From Oegoconia quadripuncta (lineage: Eukaryota > Arthropoda > Insecta > Lepidoptera > Autostichidae), in NCBI GenBank assembly GCA_949316235.1, contig OX438747.1, positions 36,223,601-36,287,600 of the forward strand: 64,000 nucleotides of DNA. Reading direction: 5' to 3'. Below the pieces are notes generated by a model. The model made no database searches and was not told the origin of the DNA. It saw only the letters and a list, made by a program, of their open reading frames with translations. This document shows positions 27,904 to 37,960 of this stretch, one piece after another. Within the stretch, counting starts at the first letter, position 1. Every line of letters begins with the position of its first letter. The position numbers and the translations under genes were made by a program.

Positions 27904-30291
27904 ATGTTTAAAACCCCCCCCAAACCAAAAAAGTCACCAGCATCCAATAAGACCTACAGTAACAAAGGCCGAACCCCGCCCACGCGGGTGTTCGTAAATT
28001 CGCAGAGGGAGGTCGAGGAGTCGGGCGCGGATGGAGGGTATAAAGACCTCCTCGGGCCCTCCCACGAGCCGACAGCACCGCAGGGCGTTCAGCCAATTGT
28101 GCTGTCGGACTCCGATATATCGTTGTCGTCGCCGGCTTTAATGCTGTCGTCACCGGCCCCAGGGATACCGCCTTGGAGCCGAGGACGACAACAGGTTCTG
28201 GTGAAACCGGCGACCAAATTCACGGACGAGACAGATGGGAGCGAGGAGTTCTTCTCTCCGCGGAGGGTCCTGTCAAGGGACCTCCCGGAGGAGGCACTCC
28301 TCACCCCGGATCCCAAAGAAGGGGCGGCGCCACAATTTCTGGCGCCCACGGACCAGGCCCGCAAGAGGTCCAGAGCGTCCGCAACACAGTCGGAGGGGTC
28401 GTCAAGTGACGGCTCCTCCGACTCGAGACCCCTGGTGAGGCCCAGAGTATCGGGGCCCGCCAAGCGGGGTAAGCGAGGACGCCCACCTACTACTGGACAG
28501 TACGTGGGCCTGTCCAAAGCCAAGGCGGAGTTCCTGGAGCTGAGGCGCCAGGAACTCCGACTGCAGGCAGAGGAGGAGGCGGCGGAGATGGTCCGCGAGA
28601 CGAGCATTAGGAGAGCGGCCCGTCTTTCGGACGCATCCCCGATGCTAAGCGGCGTCGAGTCGGAGGGGACCAACACTGTTGAGGCCCTGAATAAGCAGGT
28701 GCTCGACAGTGTTGGGTCCATTTTGCACGTAGCGGCAAAGTCCGGCAGCCTGAAGGGCACGTTTGTGAAAGCCCTGAAGGTTGCCGCCGCCTCTATTAAG
28801 GAGGCTACCGAGGAGCTGAGGCAGCGTACTGCCTCAGAAGAGACAGCGAGACTGACCCGTGAAAATGCTCGCCTAAAAGCCGAGATGGCCGAGCTCCGTA
28901 AGGAGCTCGGCGAGCTCCGGGTCAGTCTCGAGCAGACGAGGGTGCAGGTGCAGTTCTCCCCCCCAGGGAAGGACCAGGACCTCGAGCGCACCATCATGGA
29001 GCGAATCGGCACCATGGTGGGGGCTAGGCTCGAGGCCCTGGAGGGGAGACTGCTCCCTGCGAGGAGAGAGAGACCGCCGTTAGCGGCGGACAACAGGAGG
29101 TCGGCCAGCCCACATAGGCCGTCTACGTCCGGCGCGGCCACTGTCGCCGCCCCAATCAGGCGCTCACCAACGCCTGTAGTAAGCGATGTGCCCCCTTCCC
29201 CGGTACAAACCACCGCGCCGGGGAAAAAGGGCAATAAAAAGAGAGGGAAGGGTCCGGCGAAAAAAGGGTCTGCCGGACCCTCCAAGCAGGCTCTTAAAGA
29301 GCCCAGGCCACTGCCACCCGCGCCCACGTCTATGGACGAGAGCTGGGTGGCGGTAGCCAAAAAGAAGAAGGAGAGGCCCCGGGCGCAAAGCTCCGGGACT
29401 CAGCCTGCGGCAGCTGGACCTCCCGCTCCCCCCTCAACAACACCGAGGGGGAAGAAGAAGAAAAAGGGAGGTCCTAGCAAGAAGCAAGGCGCGGGGCTGA
29501 GGCCCCCGCGGTCGGCGGCAATCGTCCTGACCCTCCAATCGGGGGCTCAGGACAGAGGGGTCACGTACAAGGCGGTGATGTTAAAGGCTCAGTCCAGCAT
29601 TCAGCTGGACAGCCTCGGCATCACCGCCTTGAGGTCACGGACCGCGAGAACGGGGGCCCAGATCCTGGAGCTCCCGGGCGCCACCAGTGGCGCCAAAGCG
29701 GACGCCCTCGCCGCAAGGATGAGGGAGGTCCTTGACGAGGCCGATGTGCGTGTGACCAGGCCCATGAAGTGCGTAGAGGTACGCATTTCGGGCCTGGACG
29801 AGTCGGCCTCGTCGGAGGGGGTCGCCGCTGCGGTGGCGAAAGCGGGGGCGTGTGCGGTCGAGGCGGTCAAAGCTGGCCAAATCGTCCGCACACCCTTCTC
29901 GCAGGGGACCTGCTGGGTCCGGTGCCCGGTGGCGGCCGCCAAAACGGTGGCCGCGGGGCGATTGTTGGTGGGCTGGGTCTCCGCCCAAGTCAAGTTGCTG
30001 GAGACCCAGCCGACGAGGTGCTACCGCTGCCATATGTGTGGTCATATAAGGCAGCAGTGCACCTCGACGATCGACCGCAGCGGAGAATGCTTCCGCTGCG
30101 GTGAAACGGGCCACATGGCCAGGGACTGCTCGGCCGCCCCCCGCTGCTCACTGTGTGTGGCAGCGGGAAAGCCCGCCGACCACAGGGCAGGGAGCAAGGC
30201 CTGCACGGGGGCGATAGGCCCCAGACGTGCAGCCCCACGGGCGGCCGGACGGATTCCGGCCGCCGCTGCTCCAAATCAGGACCGAGGGTGA
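27904..30291 (+). CDS. ORF1 Gag-like protein (GAG-A2)
   Basis: 795 residues; start at ATG 27,904 (MFKTPP-type N terminus, as in the other copies) although the frame is open from 27,646. It has the acidic/Ser-rich N terminus, the GRPPTTGQYVGL motif, a coiled coil, a basic Pro-rich linker, the conserved core and three zinc knuckles (CYRC, CFRC, CSLC). It differs from GAG-A1 mostly by substitutions and small in-frame indels in the first 300 residues. Stop TGA 30,289-30,291 is followed by an ORF2 remnant, not by ORF2. Confidence 0.88.
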   Translation: MFKTPPKPKKSPASNKTYSNKGRTPPTRVFVNSQREVEESGADGGYKDLLGPSHEPTAPQGVQPIVLSDSDISLSSPALMLSSPAPGIPPWSRGRQQVLVKPATKFTDETDGSEEFFSPRRVLSRDLPEEALLTPDPKEGAAPQFLAPTDQARKRSRASATQSEGSSSDGSSDSRPLVRPRVSGPAKRGKRGRPPTTGQYVGLSKAKAEFLELRRQELRLQAEEEAAEMVRETSIRRAARLSDASPMLSGVESEGTNTVEALNKQVLDSVGSILHVAAKSGSLKGTFVKALKVAAASIKEATEELRQRTASEETARLTRENARLKAEMAELRKELGELRVSLEQTRVQVQFSPPGKDQDLERTIMERIGTMVGARLEALEGRLLPARRERPPLAADNRRSASPHRPSTSGAATVAAPIRRSPTPVVSDVPPSPVQTTAPGKKGNKKRGKGPAKKGSAGPSKQALKEPRPLPPAPTSMDESWVAVAKKKKERPRAQSSGTQPAAAGPPAPPSTTPRGKKKKKGGPSKKQGAGLRPPRSAAIVLTLQSGAQDRGVTYKAVMLKAQSSIQLDSLGITALRSRTARTGAQILELPGATSGAKADALAARMREVLDEADVRVTRPMKCVEVRISGLDESASSEGVAAAVAKAGACAVEAVKAGQIVRTPFSQGTCWVRCPVAAAKTVAAGRLLVGWVSAQVKLLETQPTRCYRCHMCGHIRQQCTSTIDRSGECFRCGETGHMARDCSAAPRCSLCVAAGKPADHRAGSKACTGAIGPRRAAPRAAGRIPAAAAPNQDRG

Positions 30292-30952
30292 TTTCCACCC
30301 TCGGGGTCCTGGGGCTGCCGCGAGGACATGGCGCTACACACCCCTGAGGAATGCCCAGTTTGGGCAGGGGAGCGCCATGACCCCGCGTCGCAGCGGTAGG
30401 GGGACGACCTCTCCTCCCGGCCATAGCCCATGCTGTGGCCGGTGACGAGAGGTCGTAGGAAGTGGTTCTCTCCCCCTGCGAGATCGCGATCTCGCAGGGG
30501 GAGCCGGCGGAGAGTTAGATCCCTCCTCTCCGCCGCAGCAGTGCTGGGACCCGGAGGAGATGTGTATATCTCCTCCCCCTACCAGGCGGGGCCTGGGTGG
30601 TGATCCGGGGGGATCACCGCCCACACATAGGCCCCGCGAGAAGGCGCGCGTGGTGTTCCCACGCGCCTTCTAGAGGTGGCTGGACCAGGCGATTCCTCCC
30701 TGCTCCAGCCCAGAGGAGGGCCCGCCGCCGCCTGTTCTGGCGGCGGGCATCGCGCTGGCGTGGCTGCGGACGAATACCGAGATGGTACCCGTGGCCACGT
30801 CGCATAGGTGTGCGCGAGGGAACACCGGTGGGTTTTTAGTGGGTATTCCGCCTCCTACCATCCGTTGGTCATGGAGGCGGGGAGTCCCACATATCCCTGC
30901 TGCGGGCCCCCGCCTGCGGCAGGTCGAACGCGTAAATGCGTTTTCCCACCGT

Positions 30953-31018
<66 letters not shown>

Positions 31019-31020
<2 letters not shown>

Positions 31021-31032
31021 TTAGGTTAGGTT
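31019..31032 (+). repeat. Telomere repeat, short
   Basis: GGTTAGGTTAGGTT, 14 bp between poly(A) and the next ribozyme. Confidence 0.95.
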
Positions 31033-31191
31033 GGGGTGCGACGTCAGACAACCTCCTCGTGTGCTCGGTGGTTACTTGTCCTCCTGGATACGTCTGGGGG
31101 GAACGGTAGCTGCTGGGCCGGTGCACCCTGGGCATCGGCCAATAACTTCCCACTTTAAGGGTTCTTATTGGCCGATGGCGAATAGTCTGAC
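31033..31191 (+). ncRNA. HDV-like ribozyme, GAG-A3
   Basis: All stems as in GAG-A1; CGAA joining segment. Confidence 0.85.
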
Positions 31192-31712
31192 AAGGGGGGT
31201 GCCCCTCCCAGTGTCCCTCTGATTTCAGAGGGCACAGCGGGATGGGGCAGGGGGTAGGTCCCTATGAGGGACAGGGGCGGGTCGGCTCCCGCCAATTGGT
31301 GGGATGTCCGACAGGCGCTATGGGCGCCGCCGTCGGAGGAGGGGCTTCGCCACCCACTCGCGTTCCGTAACCGGCGAACCCACTTCAACGACCCCGCTGG
31401 TGGCTCCAGTGGGAGATGTCGTGGGTTTCGCTGGCCGGAGGGCTTGCCTTAATTGGCCGGCCCGCGGGAAGGAAAACCCTTTAAAACCAGCCCAAGTTTC
31501 GGCGCTGGGGCAACGCGGCGCCGAATGCCCTCGTCGTCCTACTTTCTTTCGAAAGTGGGAGGACGAGGGAAGGTAGAGGGCATACTCTACCACTAGCGGC
31601 CACACCCTGGGGTACCGCCCGACCCCCCAGGCGTAATAGGGTTACCCGGGTGCAGAGGGCACCGCCCGGGTGGACGACCCCTTCCCTCCTGATCGTGGGA
31701 ACAAAAATCAAG

Positions 31713-34124
31713 ATGCTCAGAACCCCCCCCAAAAACAAATCACCAGATAAGTCCTACAGTTATAAAGGCCGAACCCCGCAAACGCGGGTGTTCGTTAACA
31801 AGCAGAGGGAGGTCGAGGAGTCGGGTGCGGTTGGAGGGTTTTCAGACCTCCTCGGGCCCTCCCACGAGCCGACAGCACCGCAGGGTGTCCAGCCAGTCGT
31901 GCTGTCGGACTCCGATATATCGGTGTCGTCACCGGCTCTGTTGCTGTCGTCACCGGCCCCGGGGGTTCTGCCCCGGAGCCGAGGACGACAACCACTTCTG
32001 GTGAAGCCGGCGACCAGAGCCAGAATCATGGACGAGGACAGTAGCGGTGCTGCAGGGAGCGAGGAGTTCTTCTCTCCGCGCAAGGTCCTACCTAGGGACC
32101 TGCCGGAGGAGGCACTCCTCACCCCCGATCCTAAGGGAAAAGTGGTACCGGATTTCCCGGAGATGACGGACCAGGCCCGCAAGAGGCTGCGGGCGTCCGC
32201 GTCACAGTCGGAGGGGTCGTCAAGTGGCGACTCCACCGACTCAAGACCCCCGGTGAGGCCCAGGCTATATGGGCCCGCCAAGCGGGGTAAGAGAGGACGC
32301 CCGCCTACAACCGGTCAGTTTGTGGGCCTGGCAAGAGCCAAAGCTGAACTCCTGGAGCTCAGGCGCCAGGAGCTTCAGCTGGAGGCAGAAGAGGAGGTGG
32401 CGGGGATGGTCCGCGAGGCGAGTGGCAGGAGGATTGCGCGCCTTGCGGACTCATCTCCGAACTTGAGCGGCGGAGAGGAGGGGGGTGGTGCCGGCGCTGA
32501 GGCCCTGAACAAACAGGTGCAGAGCAGTGTCGACACCATCCTCCACATTGCTAGTAAGTCGGGCAACCTTAAGGGTACCTTTGTAAAGGCCCTTAAGGTC
32601 GCCGCCGCCTCAATACGGGAGGCTACTGAGGAGTTGCGGCTAAGGTCCGCAACAGAAGAGACGGCCAGGTTGGCCGCGGAGAACGCCCGCCATAAGGCTG
32701 AGCTAGCTGAACTCCGTAAGGAGGTGGCGGAGCTGCGGGCCAACCTGGACACTGAGCGGTCCCTTAGGGAGTCGCAGGTGACGCAGCGGTTCTCTCCTCC
32801 AGGGAAGGAGCAGGACTTCGAGCGCACCATCATGGAGCGAGTAGGCACCATGATGGGGGCGAGGCTCGAGGCCCTGGAGGAGAGGCTGCTCCCCGCGAGG
32901 AGGGAGAGGCCGCCGTTAGCGGCGGACTTGAGGAGTCCGCCCAGGCCGTCCCCGCCCGGCGTGAGCACCATCGCTGCTTCAAGCAGGCGCTCACCACCAT
33001 CGTCGCTGCCCACGGCAGGAGTTGTGTCCCCTTCCCCGGCACAAACCACCGTGCCGGGACAAAAGGGCAAAAAGAAGAGAGGGAAGGGTCCGGCGAAGAA
33101 AGGGTCGGCCGGACCCTCCAAGCAGGCTCCTAAAGAGCCCAGGCCACTGCCACCCGCGCCCTCGTCTATGGACGAGAGCTGGGTGGCGGTGGTCAAAAAG
33201 AGAAAGCCCCGAGCACAAAGCTCCGGGGCAAATAAGGTGGCTGCCAGACCTCCCGCCCCCCCCTCAAAAACATCGAGGGGGAAGAAGAAGAAGGAAAAGG
33301 GAGGTCCTAGCAAAAAGCAGGGGGCTGGGTTAAGGGCCCCCCGCTCGGCGGCGATTACCCTGACCCTCCTACCGGGGGCCATTGAAAGAGGGGTAACATA
33401 CAAGGCGGTGATGCTCGAGGCTCAGGCCAGGATTGAACTGGCCAGCCTCGGCATCACCTCCTTGAGGTCACGCACGGCGCGAACTGGCGCCCAGATCCTG
33501 GAGGTCCCGGGCGCCACAAGCGACGTTAAAGCAGACTCCCTCGCCACAAGGCTGAGGGAGGTCCTCGATGAGGACGTGGTTCGAGTGTCCAGGCCCACGA
33601 AGTGCGTAGAGTTACGCATTTCGGGCCTGGACGAATCGGTCGAGCCGGAGGTGGTTGCCGCCGCGGTGGCGAGAACGGGGGAGTGTGCGGTCGAGGCGGT
33701 CAGGGCTGGCCAAGTCGTCCGCACACGCTTCGCTCAGGGGACCTGCTGGGTCAGGTGCCCGGTGGCGGCCGCCAAAAAGGTGGCCGCGGGACGTTTGTTG
33801 GTGGGCTGGGTCTCCGCCCAGGTCAAGCTGTTGGAGACCCAGCCGACGCGGTGCTACAGGTGCCATATGACTGGTCACGTCAGGCACCAGTGCACGTCGG
33901 CGATTGACCGCAGCGGGGAATGTTTCCGTTGCGGTCAAACTGGTCATATGGCCAAGGAGTGCTCGGCCGACCCCCGCTGTTCACTGTGTGTGGCAGCGGG
34001 TAAGCCCGCCGACCATCGGGCAGGGAGCAAGGTCTGCACGGGGGCGAAAGGCCCCAGACGTGCAGCCCCATGGGCGGCCGAACGATACACGGCCGCCTCT
34101 GCTCCTAATCAGGACCGAGGGTGA
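31713..34124 (+). CDS. ORF1 Gag-like protein (GAG-A3)
   Basis: 803 residues from ATG 31,713 (frame open from 31,650). Same domain order as GAG-A1. The segment around residues 190-300 (GRPPTTGQFVGLARAKAEL onward) is closer to SART-A1 ORF1 than to GAG-A1, which points to exchange between families. Zinc knuckles CYRC, CFRC and CSLC are complete. The frame is intact despite many substitutions relative to its siblings, as expected if the Gag product is under selection. Confidence 0.88.
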   Translation: MLRTPPKNKSPDKSYSYKGRTPQTRVFVNKQREVEESGAVGGFSDLLGPSHEPTAPQGVQPVVLSDSDISVSSPALLLSSPAPGVLPRSRGRQPLLVKPATRARIMDEDSSGAAGSEEFFSPRKVLPRDLPEEALLTPDPKGKVVPDFPEMTDQARKRLRASASQSEGSSSGDSTDSRPPVRPRLYGPAKRGKRGRPPTTGQFVGLARAKAELLELRRQELQLEAEEEVAGMVREASGRRIARLADSSPNLSGGEEGGGAGAEALNKQVQSSVDTILHIASKSGNLKGTFVKALKVAAASIREATEELRLRSATEETARLAAENARHKAELAELRKEVAELRANLDTERSLRESQVTQRFSPPGKEQDFERTIMERVGTMMGARLEALEERLLPARRERPPLAADLRSPPRPSPPGVSTIAASSRRSPPSSLPTAGVVSPSPAQTTVPGQKGKKKRGKGPAKKGSAGPSKQAPKEPRPLPPAPSSMDESWVAVVKKRKPRAQSSGANKVAARPPAPPSKTSRGKKKKEKGGPSKKQGAGLRAPRSAAITLTLLPGAIERGVTYKAVMLEAQARIELASLGITSLRSRTARTGAQILEVPGATSDVKADSLATRLREVLDEDVVRVSRPTKCVELRISGLDESVEPEVVAAAVARTGECAVEAVRAGQVVRTRFAQGTCWVRCPVAAAKKVAAGRLLVGWVSAQVKLLETQPTRCYRCHMTGHVRHQCTSAIDRSGECFRCGQTGHMAKECSADPRCSLCVAAGKPADHRAGSKVCTGAKGPRRAAPWAAERYTAASAPNQDRG

Positions 34125-34786
34125 TTTCCACCCTCGGGGTCCTGGGGCTGCCGCGAGGACATGGCGCTGCACACCCCTGAGGGATGCCCAGTTTGGGCAG
34201 GGGAGCGCCATGACCCCGCGTCGCAGCGGTAGGGGGACGACCTCTCCTCCCGGCCATAGCCCAAGCTGTGGCCGGTGACGAGAGGTCGTAGGAAGTGGTT
34301 CTCTCCCCCTGCGAGATCGCGATCTCGCAGGGGGAGCCGGCGGAGAGTGAGATCCCTCCTCTCCGCCGCAGCAGTGCTGGGACCCGGAGGAGATGTGCAC
34401 ATCTCCTCCCCCTACCAGGCGGGGCCTGGGTGGTGATCCGGGGGGATCACCGCCCACACATAGGCCCCGCGAGAAGGCGCGCGTGGTGTTCCCACGCGCC
34501 TTCTAGAGGTGGCTGGACCAGGCGATTCCTCCCTGCTCCAGCCCAGAGGAGGGCCCGCCGCCGCCGTTATCCTGGCGGCGGGCATCGCGCTGGCGTGGCT
34601 GCGGAGGAATACCGAGATGGTACCCGTGGCCACGTCGCATAGGTGTGCGCGAGGGAACACCGGTGGGTTTTTAGTGGGTATTCCGCCTCCTACCATCCGT
34701 TGGTCATGGGGGCGGGGAGTCCCACATATCCCTGCTGCGGGCCCCCGCCTGCGGCAGGTCGAACGCGTAAATGCGTTTTCCCACCG

Positions 34787-34839
<53 letters not shown>

Positions 34840-34841
<2 letters not shown>

Positions 34842-34863
34842 TTAGGTTAGGTTAGGTTAGGTT
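34840..34863 (+). repeat. Telomere repeat (TTAGG)n
   Basis: 24 bp between GAG-A3 and SART-A1. Confidence 0.96.
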
Positions 34864-35022
34864 GGGGTGCGACGTCAGACAACCTCCTCGTGTGCTCGGT
34901 GGTTACTTGTCCTCCTGGATACGTCTGGGGGGAACGGTAGCTGCTGGGCCGGTGCACCCTGGGCATCGGCCAATAACTTCCCACTTTAAGGGCTCTTATT
35001 GGCCGATGGCGAATAGTCTGAC
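34864..35022 (+). ncRNA. HDV-like ribozyme, SART-A1
   Basis: P1, P2, P3, P4 and the CGAA joining segment as in GAG-A1. P4 stem is perfect; the loop differs by one base (GGGCTC for GGGTTC). Confidence 0.85.
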
Positions 35023-35545
35023 AAGGGGGGTGCCCCTCCGCGTGTCCCTCTGATTGCAGAGGGCACAGCGTGATGGGGCAGGGGGTAGGTCCCTATGTGG
35101 GACAGGGGCGGGTCGGCTCCCGCCAATTGGTGGGATGTCCGGCAGGCGCTATGTGCGCCGCCGCCGGAGGAGGGGCTTCGCCACCCCCTCGCGTTCCGTA
35201 ACCGGCGAACCCACTTCAACGACCCCGCTGGTGGCTCCAGTGGGAGATGTCGTGGGTTTCGCTGGCCGGAGGGCTTGCCTTAATTGGCCGGCCCACGTGG
35301 AAGGAAAACCACTATAAAAACCAGCCCAAGTTTCGGCGTTGGGGCAACGCGGCGCCGAATGCCCTCGTCGTCCTACTTTCTTTCGAAAGTGGGAGGACGA
35401 GGGAAGGTGGAGGGCATAATCCACCCACTAGCGGCCACCCTGGGGTACCGCCCGACCCCCCAGGCGTAAAAGGGTTACCCAGGTGCAGAGGGCACCGCCT
35501 GGGTGGACTTTTTAGATCCCTCATACTCGTGGGAACAAAAATAGT

Positions 35546-37960
35546 ATGAGAATTTTTAAATCCCCCCCCCAAAACCAAACGAGAACCTACGTCAGCAGGC
35601 ACGTAGGCCGAACCCCGACCACCAGGGGTTCAAACAATACGCAGAGGGAGGTAGAGGAGCCGGGCAGGGTAGGCGGGTCAAGCCTCCTCGAGCCCTCCCA
35701 CGAGCCGACAGTATTGCAGGGCGTAGTGCCGATCATACTGTCGGACTCCGAAGGGTCAGCGTCGTCTCCGGCATTGTTGTCGTCGTCACCGGCCCCGAGG
35801 ATTTCACCTCGGAGCCGAGAACGACCACACCTTCTCATAAAGCCGGCGACCCGGCTGATAGATGAAGCGGCTGGGTGCGAAGAGTTCTTCTCTCCACGGA
35901 AAGTCCTACCCAGGGACCTCCCGGAAGAGGAACTCTTCACTCCCGAACCAAAAGGAGGGGCGGCGCCGATTTTTCCGGCGCCCCAGGACCAGGCTCGCAA
36001 ACGGCTGCGGGCGTCCGCATCGCCGCGGTCAGACGAGTCGCAGAGTGACTCGTCCGACTCCCGACCGCCGGTGAGGCCCAAGTCAACGGGGCCCGCCAAA
36101 CAGGCGAAGAGAGGACGGCCCCCTACTACGGGCCAATATGTGGGCTTGGCGAGGGCCAAGGCTGAACTCCTGGAGCTTAGGCGCCAGGAGCTTCAGCTGG
36201 AGGCAGAGGAGGAGGTGGCGGGGATGGTCCGCGAGGCGAGTGGCAAAAGGATTGCGCGCCTTGCGGACTCATCTCCGAACTTGAGTAGCGGAGAGGAGGG
36301 GGGTGGTGCCGACACTGCCGATGCCCTGAACAAACAGGTGCGGAGCAGTGTCGATACCATCCTTCACATAGCAAACAAGTCCGGCAACCTTAAGGGTACC
36401 TTTGTAAAGGCCCTAAAGGTTGCCGCCGCCTCCATCCAGGAGGCGACCGACGAGTTAAAGAGGAGGAGTGTCTCCGATGAGACCGCTCGGCTGGCCGCCG
36501 AGAATGATCGCCTAAAGGCCGAAATGGCCGGGCTCCGTAAGGAGATGGGCGATCTGCGGGCCAGTCTGGAGCGATCTCGGGCGGAGACGCAGGTGCAGGG
36601 GCAGTTCTCTCCTCCAGGGAGAGACCAGGACCTCGAGCGCACCATCATGGAGCGAGTTGGCACCATGGTGGGGGCGAGGCTCGAGGCCCTGGAGGAGAGA
36701 CTGCTTCCAGCGAGGCGGGAGAGGCCGCCTCTGGCGGCGGACGTTAAGAGGACGGCAACTCCTTTCAGGCCGTCCTCATCCGGCGCGGTAACCGTCGCGC
36801 CACCGATCAGGCGCCAATCTCCGCCTGCCGCACCAACGGCCCCCAAACCCCCGGCACAAACCATCCCGCCGGGGAAGAAGGGGAAAAAGAAGAAGGGGAA
36901 GGGTCCGGCTCAAAAGAAAGGGCCAGCCGGACCCTCCAAACCACCACCTCCTCGACCACTGCCACCCGCGCCAACGTCCATGGACGAAAGCTGGGTGACA
37001 GTGGTCAAGAAGAATAAAAAGCGGGCGCCCCGGGCACAAAGCTCCGGGGCTAATAATAAGAAGACGTTGGCGGCTGCCGGACCTTCCGCCCCCCCCTCAA
37101 AAACACCGAGGGGAAAGGGGACAAAGGGAGGTCCAGCTAAGAAGGGGGCTGGGCTGAGGGCCCCCCGATCCGCAGCGGTCGTCCTGACCCTCCAGCCGGG
37201 GGCTCAGGACCGAGGCGTCACCTACAAGTCGGTGATGCTCGAGGCCAGGTCCAAAATCGATTTGGACGGCCTCGGGATCACCGGCTTAAGGTCACGCACT
37301 GCGCGGACGGGGGCCCAAATCCTTGAGGTCCCGGGCGCCACCAGCGGCGCAAAGGCAGACTCCCTCGCCACAAGGCTGAGGGAGGTCCTCGGCGAGGCCG
37401 ACGTCCGAGTTACCAGGCCCACGAAATGCGCAGATCTGCGCGTTTCGGGCCTGGATGACTCGGTCTCGCCCGAGGATGTCGCCGCCGCGGTGGCCAAGGT
37501 GGGGGGGTGTGCGGTCGAGGAGGTCAAGGCTGGCCAAGTCGTCCGCACACCCTTCGCACAAGGGACCTCGTGGGTCCAGTGCCCTGTGGCAGCCGCCAAA
37601 AGGGTGGCCGGGGGGCGTCTGTTGGTCGGCTGGGTCTCCGCCCAGGTAAAACTGATGGAGACCCGGCCCACGAGGTGCTACCGCTGCCTCATGCTTGGGC
37701 ATGTGAGGCAGGGGTGCACCTCGGCGATCGACCGCAGCGGAGAGTGCTTCCGCTGCGGTGCAACAGGCCACCTGGCCAGGGAGTGCTCGGCCGCTCCCCG
37801 CTGCTCACTATGTGTGGCAGCGGGGAAGCCCGCCGAGCACCGGGCGGGGAGCAGGGCCTGCACGGGGGCGATAGCCCCCAAACGTGCAGGCCTTAAGGCG
37901 GCCGGAAGGACCCCGGCCGCCGTTGCTCCCGATAAGGATCCTGTGAATGCGGCCAAGTGA
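35546..37960 (+). CDS. ORF1 Gag-like protein (SART-A1)
   Basis: 804 residues from ATG 35,546. Ser/Pro-rich N terminus; GRPPTTGQYVGL motif at about 195; coiled coil at about 310-350; Pro/Lys-rich linker with a KKGKGPAQKKGP stretch; conserved core; zinc knuckles from C711 (CX2CX4HX4C twice, then CX2CX8HX6C). In SART1 this protein binds RNA and carries the ORF2 product to telomeres. The stop TGA (37,958-37,960) shares its last base with the ORF2 ATG, the arrangement used for stop-restart translation in Bombyx SART1 (there UAAUG). Confidence 0.92.
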   Translation: MRIFKSPPQNQTRTYVSRHVGRTPTTRGSNNTQREVEEPGRVGGSSLLEPSHEPTVLQGVVPIILSDSEGSASSPALLSSSPAPRISPRSRERPHLLIKPATRLIDEAAGCEEFFSPRKVLPRDLPEEELFTPEPKGGAAPIFPAPQDQARKRLRASASPRSDESQSDSSDSRPPVRPKSTGPAKQAKRGRPPTTGQYVGLARAKAELLELRRQELQLEAEEEVAGMVREASGKRIARLADSSPNLSSGEEGGGADTADALNKQVRSSVDTILHIANKSGNLKGTFVKALKVAAASIQEATDELKRRSVSDETARLAAENDRLKAEMAGLRKEMGDLRASLERSRAETQVQGQFSPPGRDQDLERTIMERVGTMVGARLEALEERLLPARRERPPLAADVKRTATPFRPSSSGAVTVAPPIRRQSPPAAPTAPKPPAQTIPPGKKGKKKKGKGPAQKKGPAGPSKPPPPRPLPPAPTSMDESWVTVVKKNKKRAPRAQSSGANNKKTLAAAGPSAPPSKTPRGKGTKGGPAKKGAGLRAPRSAAVVLTLQPGAQDRGVTYKSVMLEARSKIDLDGLGITGLRSRTARTGAQILEVPGATSGAKADSLATRLREVLGEADVRVTRPTKCADLRVSGLDDSVSPEDVAAAVAKVGGCAVEEVKAGQVVRTPFAQGTSWVQCPVAAAKRVAGGRLLVGWVSAQVKLMETRPTRCYRCLMLGHVRQGCTSAIDRSGECFRCGATGHLARECSAAPRCSLCVAAGKPAEHRAGSRACTGAIAPKRAGLKAAGRTPAAVAPDKDPVNAAK

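Larger units (their letters stand above)
27225..31018 (+). mobile_element. GAG-A2: gag-only telomeric element
   Basis: 3,794 bp with the same plan as GAG-A1: ribozyme 27,225-27,383, 5'UTR, ORF1 27,904-30,291, ORF2 remnant (~30,303-30,582), 3'UTR. The poly(A) is unusually long, 65 bases (30,954-31,018). The C-terminal half of ORF1 is nearly identical to GAG-A1, while the N-terminal part is clearly diverged. Confidence 0.9.
31033..34839 (+). mobile_element. GAG-A3: gag-only telomeric element
   Basis: 3,807 bp: ribozyme 31,033-31,191, ORF1 31,713-34,124, ORF2 remnant (~34,136-34,415), 3'UTR, poly(A) 34,787-34,839 (53 bases). It lies head to tail behind GAG-A2 with only 14 bp of repeat between. 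It is the most diverged of the three GAG-A copies in ORF1. Confidence 0.9.
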
